Origin: an uncultured Eggerthellaceae bacterium
Lineage (GTDB): Bacteria > Actinomycetota > Coriobacteriia > Coriobacteriales > Eggerthellaceae
Assembly (NCBI GenBank): GCA_946626265.1
Contig: CAMOUE010000024.1
Location: 1-17,545, forward strand
Direction of reading: 5' to 3'
Length of the DNA stretch: 17,545 nucleotides
Position numbers and translations under genes: made by a program. The notes beneath the pieces are model-generated. The model had not been told where the DNA came from. It saw nothing but the letters and a program-made list of their open reading frames with translations, and ran no database searches. Numbering within the stretch: the stretch's first letter is position 1; each line of letters starts with the position of its first letter. Positions 6,565 to 14,247 of this stretch are shown one piece after another.

Positions 6565-8109
6565 GTGCGGTTTCCGTTGAGTCTGGTATTGGAGTTCGCC
6601 CGGCAGGAGGGATACGAAGTCGTTTCCGTTCCGGTCAATCTCAAGGAAACATTCGAGTGGGTCGCGGTGACCGATGTTGCGGCAGGACGCTTGGAGGGGA
6701 GGGCGTTGCGCGTGCTCTCGGTCTCTGATGCGCAGGTTCCGGGCATGTCGCTCGTTGTTGACGGCGCGCAGCAAACGCAGTGGAATTCGAGTGCGTTAGT
6801 GCTGAACTGCGACGGGAAGCTTCCTATGGAGGTTGCGGAGGAGCTCCAGCTGTATCTCATGGACATATACCAGTGGGTGGAGGACATGCACCATGCCCTC
6901 GAACGACACTGCGATTGCTCGGAGCTGCTTTCGCTGTCCGAACCAATTCTGAAGAACTTCATCAGCGTTTCCGATTCCGCCTTCTTCCACATAGCGCACA
7001 CGCCAGGCATCAAGCCGATCGAGGATGCGAGCAGGTATTTCATCGAGCATGGACGCTATAGTGCGGAGGTTATCGAAACGGTGGGAAGCTCGGGTCTTTC
7101 GGAGCTGTGGTCCAGGTCTCGCCCGTTTTCGAAATTCGTCAATAACGCCATCAATCCGAAGCCGTCAATCGAGCATGTTTACCACTTGAACTCGCAATAT
7201 GCGGCCCATCTCGTCATGGTTTGCGAAGATGCCATCACGGAAGGACAGGAGTTTCTCTTCTGCTTGCTCATCGGCCCGATCGGTACGGCGCTCGATTACA
7301 TGTGGCGGACGGATAATCCTCTCAAGAAGCGCTATACGTCGTTTTTGTCAGACATGATACATGGCGGTCCCGGCCACCGCGAGTCTGCCCGCCGTCAGGC
7401 CGAATCGCTCGGCATTCCGCTTTCGGGCCTATTCAAGGTGTGCTTGGTATCTGAACCTTGGCGCGCGTCGAGCGAAGGCTACTTCGCAGAGCGCGCCTTG
7501 GCGCTGCTTCCAGGATGTTGGACGATCGCAGACAAGAAGGACATTGTCATACTGCTGCACGAGTCGGAAAAGGGGAAGCCGGGAAAGCTCTCTTCGCTCG
7601 AGGAGAAGGCGTTCGAGCTGGCTATCGAGCTCGACACGCAAGTCGGGGTATCGCGTAAGTTCTTCGACCTGTTCAGAGCCTCTGCCGCTCTCGAGGAAGC
7701 GCGCATCGCGCTGAAGTACGGCAAGGCACGATACGACGAGTTTCTCGTTCCAGGGCAAAATCGGGCAGACGGTGCAAGCGCCCATGTGTTCCGGTTCAAG
7801 CGCTACTTCCCCTTCTACGTCGGGGATACGCAGGCGTACAAGGCCGATTTCTTCCGCAAGAACAACCTTGTCGAAGAGGTCATCGGGGCCATCGAGCGTG
7901 ACGATGCGGAGCAGGGCACGTCCGATGCGCTGATTCTCCGGGCGTACCTCAGGTCGTCATGTAGGGTGAAGGTGGCCGCCGAGTCGTTGGGTATGCATCG
8001 CAACAGCGTGGGTTATCGGCTCAAGCATATCGAGCGAGCCTATGACCTCGACTTGTCCGATTCCGACGAAATAGCCTTTCTGATTGCCTTGCTCACAATG
8101 CCAAGGTAG
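6565..8109 (+). CDS. PucR-family transcriptional regulator
   Basis: This 514-residue protein ends in the PucR-type helix-turn-helix (about residues 460-510). LRAYLRSSCRVKVAAESLG is followed by MHRNSVGYRLKHIERAYDLDLSD, the classic carbohydrate-diacid/purine-catabolism regulator C-terminus. The preceding region (about 240-400) resembles the GGDEF-like regulatory domain of such proteins; the first 230 residues are a sensor part that I cannot assign. GTG 6565 is chosen because GGGAG (6555-6559) lies five bases upstream; TTG 6553 is an alternative. It is divergent from the esterase-DUF554 pair and its 3' end faces the molybdoenzyme cluster with only 10 bp between. Either could be its target; the ligand is unknown. 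Confidence 0.85.
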   Translation: MRFPLSLVLEFARQEGYEVVSVPVNLKETFEWVAVTDVAAGRLEGRALRVLSVSDAQVPGMSLVVDGAQQTQWNSSALVLNCDGKLPMEVAEELQLYLMDIYQWVEDMHHALERHCDCSELLSLSEPILKNFISVSDSAFFHIAHTPGIKPIEDASRYFIEHGRYSAEVIETVGSSGLSELWSRSRPFSKFVNNAINPKPSIEHVYHLNSQYAAHLVMVCEDAITEGQEFLFCLLIGPIGTALDYMWRTDNPLKKRYTSFLSDMIHGGPGHRESARRQAESLGIPLSGLFKVCLVSEPWRASSEGYFAERALALLPGCWTIADKKDIVILLHESEKGKPGKLSSLEEKAFELAIELDTQVGVSRKFFDLFRASAALEEARIALKYGKARYDEFLVPGQNRADGASAHVFRFKRYFPFYVGDTQAYKADFFRKNNLVEEVIGAIERDDAEQGTSDALILRAYLRSSCRVKVAAESLGMHRNSVGYRLKHIERAYDLDLSDSDEIAFLIALLTMPR

Positions 8110-8119
8110 CGCATCGACG

Positions 8120-8395
8120 TCAATCATGCTTCGGGGGTTTACGTGGCCAACGGCATGGGTGCATCTCTCCCGATGAGTTTTTCATCGTGTTGTACATGCA
8201 TGGGATATCGCACATCCTGCCCGACCAATTGCACTTGAGTTTCGGTCGCGGCGGCAATGGGGCACCGCAATGGTTGCATATCCAGCTCTCGTTCCGCGCG
8301 CGCAATGCGAGCTTGCCGCAAGCGTCGCAGCGCATGGGCTTGGGCTGGGGCGGACGGCACCTGCCGCAAAACGGGTTGCACACCATACATCCCAT
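8120..8395 (-). CDS. Small 12-cysteine zinc-ribbon-like protein
   Basis: This 91-residue protein is not assigned to a named family, but its translation is convincing. An AAGGAGG sits six bases before ATG 8395. The cysteines fall into three groups: Cys3-x2-Cys6-x3-Cys10-x2-Cys13, then Cys23-x2-Cys26 paired with Cys40-x2-Cys43 (a rubredoxin/zinc-ribbon spacing with RCDACGK and CNHCGAP), then Cys55, Cys62, Cys66 and Cys81. Proline-rich linkers separate them. It probably binds zinc or Fe-S. It is the last gene of the minus-strand molybdoenzyme cluster, placed after a hairpin with a T tract. A role as assembly or electron-transfer accessory is inference from position only. Confidence 0.7.
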   Translation of the reverse strand: MGCMVCNPFCGRCRPPQPKPMRCDACGKLALRARNESWICNHCGAPLPPRPKLKCNWSGRMCDIPCMYNTMKNSSGEMHPCRWPRKPPKHD

Positions 8396-8413
8396 GTCTG
8401 GCCTCCTTCATGC

Positions 8414-8452
8414 AAAAGCGCCGGCCCGGACGTTTCGGTGTCGGGCCGGCGC
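8414..8452 (-). terminator. Strong hairpin with T tract between the Fe-S gene and the 12-Cys gene
   Basis: An 11-bp perfect GC stem (8418-8428 with 8442-8452), read on the minus strand, is followed by TTTT (8417-8414). The AAGGAGG of the next gene begins only a few bases after it. It should terminate most transcripts from the oxidoreductase genes, and read-through would express the 12-Cys protein at a lower level. Confidence 0.75.
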
Positions 8453-8493
8453 TCGGTTGGTAACCGAGAAACGTAATTCAGCCGTTAGCTTTC

Positions 8494-8823
8494 CTAGACT
8501 GCGAACAGCACTGATTTAGGCTGCTCGTCGAGCAACTTGGCGAGCTCGTCAATGGGGCCGTACTCCATGACGCCAGCTTGGCAGTGGTGTACGCAGGTGG
8601 GTAGGCGTCCCTCGCTCACGCGCTCTGCGCAGAGGTCGCACAGATGGGACGGGTAGGGGATATAGGTGTACTCCCATTTGCCGTTGACGTCCAGCCTCGG
8701 GCCGTCCTTCAGGACATGCATACCGAACTGGCCCTTCGGAAGCTTGTGCTCCTTCTTGCAGGCCACCTCACAGCTGTGGCAGCCGGTGCAGAACTCGTAG
8801 TTGATGAAAAGTCCGTTCTTCAT
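8494..8823 (-). CDS. 4Fe-4S ferredoxin-type electron-transfer subunit (two clusters)
   Basis: This 109-residue protein has two [4Fe-4S] motifs. The first is Cys12-x2-Cys15-x2-Cys18-x3-Cys22 (CTGCHSCEVAC); the second is Cys62-x2-Cys65-x11-Cys77-x3-Cys81. The sequence is of the NrfC/DmsB type but is about half the usual length: the four-cluster versions run to about 180-200 residues, and here only one pair is present. It lacks a Tat signal. It follows the oxidoreductase gene by 19 bp with a purine-rich ribosome binding site (GGAAGAGGGGGAAG) and is almost certainly its electron donor or acceptor subunit. ATG 8823 is supported by the ribosome binding site and by the domain beginning at residue 4. 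Confidence 0.9.
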   Translation of the reverse strand: MKNGLFINYEFCTGCHSCEVACKKEHKLPKGQFGMHVLKDGPRLDVNGKWEYTYIPYPSHLCDLCAERVSEGRLPTCVHHCQAGVMEYGPIDELAKLLDEQPKSVLFAV

Positions 8824-8842
8824 CTCGTCTTCCCCCTCTTCC

Positions 8843-11143
8843 TTAGGCCTTCGTCCCGAACACAAGGTCGCTCGGGGTGACCTGGCTGTTCTCGGGCGTG
8901 CACTTGTAGATCTTGCAGAGCAGGCAGCGGTACGGCGCACCGTAGCCGGTTTCGCCGACGACGCCCTGGGTCGTCAGGTTGTTGATGTTCACGTCGAACA
9001 CACCCTGCAGCACCGGGACCGCCGCTTCCTTCTCGGGGAACGACCAGCCATGGTCGGCGCACACAACGCCTTCCTTGATGATGGGGGTCACACGTGCCAC
9101 CTCGCGGCAGCGGCCGCGCTGGTTCTCGATCCACACCCAGTCGCCGTCCTCGATGCCGAGTTTTTCGGCGTCGGCAGGATGGATTTCGACTTCGGGCTGA
9201 TCGCGGAACTCGCGCATGGTCGGCATGTTGCGATGCTCAGAGTGGAAGAACTCCCAGTGGCGCTTGCCGGTGGTGAGCACGAGCGGGTACTCCTCGAACA
9301 GGTCGGGGCGGGTGACGGGGCTCTCGGGCGGCTCCTCGAAGAACGGCAGGTCATGGTAGCCCATGGCTTCGAGCAGCGTCGAGCGCAGCTCGAGTTTGCC
9401 GGTCATGGTGTTGAAGCCGGGCTGTCCGTCGGGGCGCAGCTTGCCGGTCTCGTAACGGCGGTAGCCCTTGAAATCGTAGGCGTACATCTGGTCTTTCAGC
9501 TGCGTCCAGTTCATGGGTGCGTTGTCCTTCTCGAGGACCCAGTTGAGCAGCGATTCCACATCGTGCCACGGCACACCGTCGGGATTCAGGCGCAGGGACA
9601 GGTCGACGATGATCTCCTCGTCGGACTTGCACTCCTCGTACTGCGTAATCTTGGTGATGGCACGGCTCGGCGTCCACCATTCGCGGTAGCTGTCGCGCTC
9701 GCAGCTCATGGCGATGGGCAGCACCAGGTCGGCCATGGCCGTGCAGGTCGGGGTCATCCACAGGTCTGCGACGACGATGAACGGTACCTTCATCATGGCT
9801 TTGTAGACGCGCGGTGCCTCGGCGGCCATGTTGACGATGGGGTTCGTGCCGGCAAGGTACATCACCTGAATCTCGTAGGGCTCACCAGCTTCGATTTGCA
9901 GCAGCAGCTCGTCGCCGACAAGGCATGCGGCTGCGCCGAACTTGTGCAGAGGGTATTTCTCCACGCCGATGCGCTTTTTCTTCAGCTCGTCGTCGATGAA
10001 GTAGTCGTAGCCGCAGCCATACAGGGCGTCCACGCCGAAGGGGCCGGTGGCGAGGTAGTTACCGCCGGGCACGTCAACGTTACCGGTGATGGCCTGCATG
10101 ACCATGAAAGCGTGCGCCTGGCCGACGCCGTTGGGCGTCATGTCGGTGGACAGGCCCCAGTGGAACGCTGCGGGTTTGGCGGTGGCGTACATACGGGCCG
10201 CGCCGACGATTTCCTCGGCAGTGACGCCTGCGATCTCGGCGGCCCATTCCGGGGTCGCATCCTTCATGGCCTCGACGAGGTCTTCGTAGCCGAAGCACCA
10301 TTTGTCGATGAACTCGTGGTCGACCAGGTCTTCCTCGATCATGACGTGCAGCATGGCCATGGCCACGGCAGCGTCGGTACCGGGGCGCACCTGGATGTGG
10401 TACTCAGAGTGAGCGGCCATCCACGTGATGCGCGGGTCTACCGTGATAAGCTTCGTGCCGCCCTGGCGCATGCAATCGATGATCCAGTGGCCAAGGAAGC
10501 CGTCGGCGTTGGTCATGATGGCGTTGCAACCCCATTGCAGAATGACCTCGGGGTACTCGTATTCAGGGGAATCGTAGCGGCGTGCGTCGTACTGGCCGCA
10601 GTCCACGACGCTCGGGCCTCCGAGCACGCCGACGGATGCCGAGCAACGCGGCAGGTAGCACGAGTCGCCAGAGAGGAAGCCGCAGCCATAGTTGGGGCTC
10701 TTGAACGCAGAGTACTCGAGTAGCGGCACCTGCCATACGACGTTGCGGCCTGTGCCTTCAAGGGCGACGATCGCTTCGGGGCCTTGCGTCTCCCAGGCCT
10801 TGCGTACGTGCTCCTCGATCATGTCGTACGCTTCGTCCCAGCTGATCTGCTCCCACTTGTTCTCGCCACGCTCGCCGGCACGCTTCAGCGGGTGGCCCAG
10901 GCGGGTTGGGTTATTCACGGCCTCGTCGACCATGTTCAAACAGCGCATGCAGAGGCGCCCACGGCTGAACTCGTCGTTCGGGTCCCCCTCGATATGGTCG
11001 AGCTTGCCGTCCTTCACGTAGAAAAGGCATCCGCAGCCCTCGTGGCAGCCGGGGCCGGTCCACTGCATGTTGCGGTAGACGTCGAACTCGCCTTCCTTCC
11101 AATGCTTTTCCTTGCGGTAGATCTCCTGGTTGTATACAGGCAT
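8843..11143 (-). CDS. Molybdopterin (bis-MGD) oxidoreductase, acetylene hydratase/catechol dehydroxylase-like
   Basis: This 766-residue catalytic subunit belongs to the DMSO-reductase superfamily. The N-terminal Fe-S region has GCHEGCGC (Cys33, Cys37, Cys39) and GRLCMRC (Cys65, Cys68). GDSCYLPR supplies the likely metal ligand Cys162. WSTD-type cofactor contacts (HWGLSTDM), TGNVDVPGG, the WMTPTCTAMADLVLP segment and a C-terminal IYKC motif follow. The nearest remembered relatives are acetylene hydratase, pyrogallol hydroxytransferase and the Eggerthellaceae catechol dehydroxylases. No twin-arginine signal is present, so it is cytoplasmic. ATG 11143 has GAAGGGGG upstream; GTG 11218 is a less likely alternative. 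It is the first gene of the cluster, followed by its Fe-S partner. The substrate (reduction, dehydroxylation or hydroxyl transfer) cannot be deduced; metal could be Mo or W. Confidence 0.9.
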   Translation of the reverse strand: MPVYNQEIYRKEKHWKEGEFDVYRNMQWTGPGCHEGCGCLFYVKDGKLDHIEGDPNDEFSRGRLCMRCLNMVDEAVNNPTRLGHPLKRAGERGENKWEQISWDEAYDMIEEHVRKAWETQGPEAIVALEGTGRNVVWQVPLLEYSAFKSPNYGCGFLSGDSCYLPRCSASVGVLGGPSVVDCGQYDARRYDSPEYEYPEVILQWGCNAIMTNADGFLGHWIIDCMRQGGTKLITVDPRITWMAAHSEYHIQVRPGTDAAVAMAMLHVMIEEDLVDHEFIDKWCFGYEDLVEAMKDATPEWAAEIAGVTAEEIVGAARMYATAKPAAFHWGLSTDMTPNGVGQAHAFMVMQAITGNVDVPGGNYLATGPFGVDALYGCGYDYFIDDELKKKRIGVEKYPLHKFGAAACLVGDELLLQIEAGEPYEIQVMYLAGTNPIVNMAAEAPRVYKAMMKVPFIVVADLWMTPTCTAMADLVLPIAMSCERDSYREWWTPSRAITKITQYEECKSDEEIIVDLSLRLNPDGVPWHDVESLLNWVLEKDNAPMNWTQLKDQMYAYDFKGYRRYETGKLRPDGQPGFNTMTGKLELRSTLLEAMGYHDLPFFEEPPESPVTRPDLFEEYPLVLTTGKRHWEFFHSEHRNMPTMREFRDQPEVEIHPADAEKLGIEDGDWVWIENQRGRCREVARVTPIIKEGVVCADHGWSFPEKEAAVPVLQGVFDVNINNLTTQGVVGETGYGAPYRCLLCKIYKCTPENSQVTPSDLVFGTKA

Positions 11144-11241
11144 GAAATCCCCCTTCGATTTCCCGTCTTGATTTGCGATGGCCATTCGCGTTGCGAATAC
11201 CTTACGCGCGCGGTTCACTCCGAAGTTGGTGCAGAGAAACT

Positions 11242-11273
11242 AAATCAATGCGATTTGATGTGCGGTATGCACA
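11242..11273. promoter_or_regulatory. Tandem dyads upstream of the molybdoenzyme operon
   Basis: Two inverted repeats, each with 5-bp arms and a 5-bp spacer, lie side by side: AAATC/GATTT at 11242-11256 and TGTGC/GCACA at 11259-11273. Their centres are 17 bp apart. They sit about 100-130 bp before the oxidoreductase start, where regulator sites would be expected. No clear -35/-10 pair was found. Confidence 0.4.
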
Positions 11274-11294
11274 ATGGTTCTCTTGAACGCGTCT

Positions 11295-11912
11295 CTACTT
11301 ATTCATTTTGCCGATGAGCTTTCGGTAGATGCGCTCGCGGATCCACGGCTCGGTCGATAGGCGAATTGCGTCTTCGACAGGTACCCACCGGACGCCGCTG
11401 TTCTCGTCGGGTTTGATGCGGATGGGCTCGTTCGGGTCGGCGACGGCCAGGTACGTCACGTTGAGGTGCAGATGCGAGCTCACGTATGCACCGCGCTTCT
11501 CGTGCCCGTCGACGGTGAGGACTTCGAGCGAGTAGATATCTCCTGGGCCGCATGCCACGATGCGCGCATGTTCGACCCCCGTCTCCTCCTGCAGCTCGCG
11601 CAGCGCAACCGCTTCGAGATCGGTTTCTCCGTCGGCGTGACCGCCTATCCAGCTCCACGAATCGTAAATGTTGTGGTAGACGAGCAGCGTCTGGGTCATG
11701 CTTGGATCGACTACCCAAATCGAGCAAGCCATATGCGCCTGCGCGGTCCGCTCGAAGCAGAGGGGGTCGGTGTCGAGCGCATGCAGGATCACCTGCTTGT
11801 CCGCCTCTTCCTGTTCGTTGAAGGGGGCGAATGCGGCAATGGCGCGGCGCAGGGACGACCTGTCGCAAGCGCCTATCATGCCTGCTTCGTCTTGCCCTTC
11901 GGTTCGATCCAT
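11295..11912 (-). CDS. Nudix hydrolase
   Basis: This 205-residue protein contains a clear Nudix box at residues 90-113 (GGHADGE followed by RELQEETGV), which binds divalent metal and cleaves nucleoside diphosphates linked to another moiety. The strand before it (CSIWVVDP...TLLVYH) and the C-terminal EPIRIKPDENSGVRWVP strand are as expected for the fold. The GGHADG box is a common variant with slightly shifted spacing from the canonical form. An N-terminal helical extension of about 55 residues may be a recognition part. ATG 11912 follows GGGGGAG. The gene ends 152 bp before the oxidoreductase start, in the same direction, so read-through into the cluster is possible. Substrate unknown. Confidence 0.85.
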   Translation of the reverse strand: MDRTEGQDEAGMIGACDRSSLRRAIAAFAPFNEQEEADKQVILHALDTDPLCFERTAQAHMACSIWVVDPSMTQTLLVYHNIYDSWSWIGGHADGETDLEAVALRELQEETGVEHARIVACGPGDIYSLEVLTVDGHEKRGAYVSSHLHLNVTYLAVADPNEPIRIKPDENSGVRWVPVEDAIRLSTEPWIRERIYRKLIGKMNK

Positions 11913-12063
11913 CGATTCTCCCCCTGTCTTGCCTTGGCCGATCGAGGCCTCTTGACCGCTTCCATTCTATCCGAAGCCGTTCAGCTTATTTTCAGCTAAT
12001 CTTCGTATCGTCTTTTCCATGGGAACGGTCGTTTAACCGTGGGAGAAGAGAGGAATACGAGCT

Positions 12064-13035
12064 ATGAAAGCAGGAAAGAAGGTTCGCGTCGTACTTGACG
12101 TAGCGATGACCATCATGTTGGTGCTCGAGATGTTCATCCAGTTTACGGGCGTATTATTGCACGAGATCATAGGATTTGCGTTTTTCGCGACGATAATCGC
12201 GCACATGCTGCTGTCGGTTTCTTGGGTTAAAAGCACTGCACGCGTGGCGAAGAAGGGAAAGATGAGCGGCCGCCGTCTGGCGCTTGCCGTGGTGGGTAGC
12301 TTGTTGGCGTTGGCGGTCTTGCTATTGGCGGTGAGCTCGATTGCCATCAGCAACCTGGTTGCTTCGACGGGTTTCGTCTGGCCGATAGGGTCATATGCGC
12401 TGTGGGCGACGGTTCACTCTGCGTCGGCGTATGCGCTTTGCGCGCTCGTGGTTGTCCACCTTGCCATGCATTGGGCGTTTCTGGCCTCGGCGTTCAGAGT
12501 GCCCTACAATCCGTCCAGGCGCCGTGCCATAGGCGCGGGCGTTCACGCCGCCGCCGCCCTTGGTGCCATCGCCCTCGGCGTCACGGCCGTTTCGCAAGCC
12601 AACCCGTCCTTGGCAAGCGCCCTGTCCGGAGCCGCAGCCTCGACCGATGGCCAGCAGGAACCCGCTCGGACAAGTGATCGCGATTTCTCGTCTGTCTCTG
12701 ACAAGGCGCCTGCGGCGGACGCGTCGGCTTCGGGCGAGCCTCAGCCCTCGAAGCCGTCGAAGTCCGATCGGAGCGGGAAGTCGGCTGAAGCTGAGGCTGT
12801 CGAGCCGACAGCGACCGTCGAGTCTGACGAGCCGACAACGGTCGTCGAGCCAGACGAGCCAGTCGAGCCGACAACGGTCGTCGAGCCAATCGAGACGGTC
12901 GAAGCGGTTGAGCCGTTCGACACCGTCGAGACGTCTGACGCGGTTGAGGTCACGGGAATATGCACGCTCTGCCGCAAGCAATGTCCGCTCAGCGCGCCGC
13001 GTTGCAACAAGCCCTATGACGCCGGCTTGATTTAG
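12064..13035 (+). CDS. DUF4405 cytochrome b-like membrane protein with repeat linker and Cys motif
   Basis: This 323-residue protein has three parts. Residues 8-175 form four to five membrane helices of the DUF4405 type, with histidines at helix positions suited to b-heme binding (His33, His47, His118, His132, His136). Residues 180-295 form a disordered, Ser/Ala then Glu/Pro/Val-rich tail with a 12-residue repeat. Residues 300-314 hold Cys-x2-Cys-x3-Cys-x6-Cys (ICTLCRKQCPLSAPRC), a metal- or Fe-S-binding type cluster. It may pass electrons across the membrane, which is inference. ATG 12064 follows AAGAGAGGA. The gene is divergent from the Nudix gene and ends at a bidirectional terminator. Partner proteins are not identified. 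Confidence 0.75.
   Translation: MKAGKKVRVVLDVAMTIMLVLEMFIQFTGVLLHEIIGFAFFATIIAHMLLSVSWVKSTARVAKKGKMSGRRLALAVVGSLLALAVLLLAVSSIAISNLVASTGFVWPIGSYALWATVHSASAYALCALVVVHLAMHWAFLASAFRVPYNPSRRRAIGAGVHAAAALGAIALGVTAVSQANPSLASALSGAAASTDGQQEPARTSDRDFSSVSDKAPAADASASGEPQPSKPSKSDRSGKSAEAEAVEPTATVESDEPTTVVEPDEPVEPTTVVEPIETVEAVEPFDTVETSDAVEVTGICTLCRKQCPLSAPRCNKPYDAGLI
12829..12888 (+). repeat. In-frame 36-bp tandem repeat in the DUF4405 protein linker
   Basis: Positions 12829-12852 and 12865-12888 are an identical 24-bp sequence spaced 36 bp apart (12 codons), encoding EPTTVVEP twice. Degenerate copies of the same Glu-Pro/Val-Glu pattern extend over about 12799-12950. Confidence 0.85.
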
Positions 13036-13041
13036 AAAAGG

Positions 13042-13082
13042 AAGCGGGTCGGATAATCGTGTCATCCGACCCGCTTGTTCGT
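13042..13082. terminator. Bidirectional terminator between the DUF4405 and DUF1232 genes
   Basis: A 13-bp perfect stem (13042-13054 with 13064-13076, loop of 9) lies between two convergent genes. Plus-strand tail is TGTTCGTTT; minus-strand tail is CCTTTTCT. Confidence 0.8.
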
Positions 13083-13104
13083 TTGAACCCAGTGGTTTCC
13101 GTGC

Positions 13105-13593
13105 TTATTCGGCGTCCTCGACCTGCACGATCTCTGCTTGGTGCGCGTCGTCTGCGAGGGGTTCGACGGGTGCGACTTCGATGGGGTCGCCGGTCTGCTG
13201 CTCGCGCCATGCGGCGTAGGCCTTCAGCTCGGGCTCGTTTATGGCCATGGCGATCGTCGCGACGGCGACGTCGTCCGCAAACCCTACGACGGGGACGTTG
13301 TCGGGGATGAGATCGTTTTTGGCGACCAGGTAGACGAACGTGCTGATAAGGGATATCACGACTTTGGGCGAGACGTCGGTGTACTCGCGGGTGACGTAGC
13401 TTTTCACCATGGACGCCATGAGGGGCACGTTGTTGAACGCGTTCGAAATCGTATCGGGAAGCCCTGCGAGCTTCTCCTGCAGGTCCTTCAGAAGCTCGTC
13501 GAGTTGCTCGGGGTTGTCCATGATGCCCTGGGCTCTCTGGACGCCGTCGTCGATGATGCCCTTTGCCCACTCCGCGCTGAACTGCTGTGCCAT
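13105..13593 (-). CDS. DUF1232 (YkvA-like) protein
   Basis: This 162-residue protein carries the DUF1232 signature: a hydrophobic stretch with ISTFVYLVAKNDLIPD followed by VPVVGFADDVAVA (about residues 80-115). The domain is found in small membrane-associated proteins of unknown function, where PD-x(2-5)-GFxDD is the hallmark. The N-terminal 60 residues are helical and charged; the C-terminal 30 are acidic and likely disordered. ATG 13593 is preceded by a strong AGGAGG. It sits 34 bp from the flavoprotein gene upstream in the same direction, so the two may be cotranscribed. No function can be assigned. Confidence 0.8.
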   Translation of the reverse strand: MAQQFSAEWAKGIIDDGVQRAQGIMDNPEQLDELLKDLQEKLAGLPDTISNAFNNVPLMASMVKSYVTREYTDVSPKVVISLISTFVYLVAKNDLIPDNVPVVGFADDVAVATIAMAINEPELKAYAAWREQQTGDPIEVAPVEPLADDAHQAEIVQVEDAE

Positions 13594-13626
13594 AGTTGCC
13601 TCCTGACTCGTTGCCGTCGAAATCCG

Positions 13627-14247
13627 TTAGCGGATGAAGTTGGTCATCTCTCCCTGCTCGCGCTCGGGCAGGCCGAACTCCTCGCGTCCGAGTGCGATGC
13701 TCTTCATGAGGAACGCCATGTTCCGCGCAGTGGTGCGCATCTGCACGAGCCCTTCGGCGTCCTGCTTCGACTCGCCGGGCAGGCGGCCGTGGATGCCGTT
13801 CCAGTACTGGCCCGACGCGATCGGCATGCCGGCAATGCCGAAGTACTTGTTGAGCTCGTCCCACGTGGCGGTGATGCCGCCGCGTCGCGCGCAGGCGACG
13901 GCGGCGCCGACCTTCATGGTCTTGTCGAAGGGGGTGCTGAAGAACAGGCGGTCGAGTAGGCTTACGAGCGTGCCGTTCGCAGATGCATAGTACACGGGGC
14001 TTGCGACGACGAGCCCGTCGGCCTCCTCGAACTTCGGCGCTATCTCGTTGACGAGGTCGCCGTCGAACACGCATTTGCCCTTCTTCGCGCAGCCGCCGCA
14101 GGCGATGCAGCCGCGTACGACTTTGTTGCCGACGGCGATGCACTCGACGTCGATGCCTTCCGCCTCGAAGATCTTGCGCATCTCGTCGAGGCCGATTTGC
14201 GTGTTGCTCTCCTTGCGGGGGCTGCCGTTGATCATGAGAACCTTCAT
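13627..14247 (-). CDS. Iron-sulfur flavoprotein / NADPH-dependent FMN reductase family
   Basis: This 206-residue flavodoxin-fold protein begins with the FMN phosphate loop NGSPRKESNT (residues 7-16). It then has the compact cluster motif Cys47-x2-Cys50-x2-Cys53-x5-Cys59 (GCIACGGCAKKGKC), as in archaeal and clostridial iron-sulfur flavoproteins. VVASPVYYASANGTLVSLLDR contributes to the flavin site, and the ARRGGITATWDELNKYF segment is typical of the family. It probably transfers electrons between ferredoxin-like donors and small acceptors such as quinones, oxygen or peroxide. ATG 14247 follows GAGAGGAAG. The frame is open far upstream, but that part is antisense to the ATPase gene and is not coding. 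It is divergent from the ATPase gene. Confidence 0.9.
   Translation of the reverse strand: MKVLMINGSPRKESNTQIGLDEMRKIFEAEGIDVECIAVGNKVVRGCIACGGCAKKGKCVFDGDLVNEIAPKFEEADGLVVASPVYYASANGTLVSLLDRLFFSTPFDKTMKVGAAVACARRGGITATWDELNKYFGIAGMPIASGQYWNGIHGRLPGESKQDAEGLVQMRTTARNMAFLMKSIALGREEFGLPEREQGEMTNFIR

Noticed and set aside
8801..10723. Long plus-strand open frame (640 codons)
   Set aside because: It is antisense to the molybdopterin oxidoreductase gene, lacks recognisable domains, and arises from the GC-rich codon pattern of the opposite strand.
12799..12950. Repeat cluster considered as a CRISPR or non-coding array
   Set aside because: The repeats are in frame, 36 bp apart without unique spacers, and encode a Glu/Pro/Val linker.
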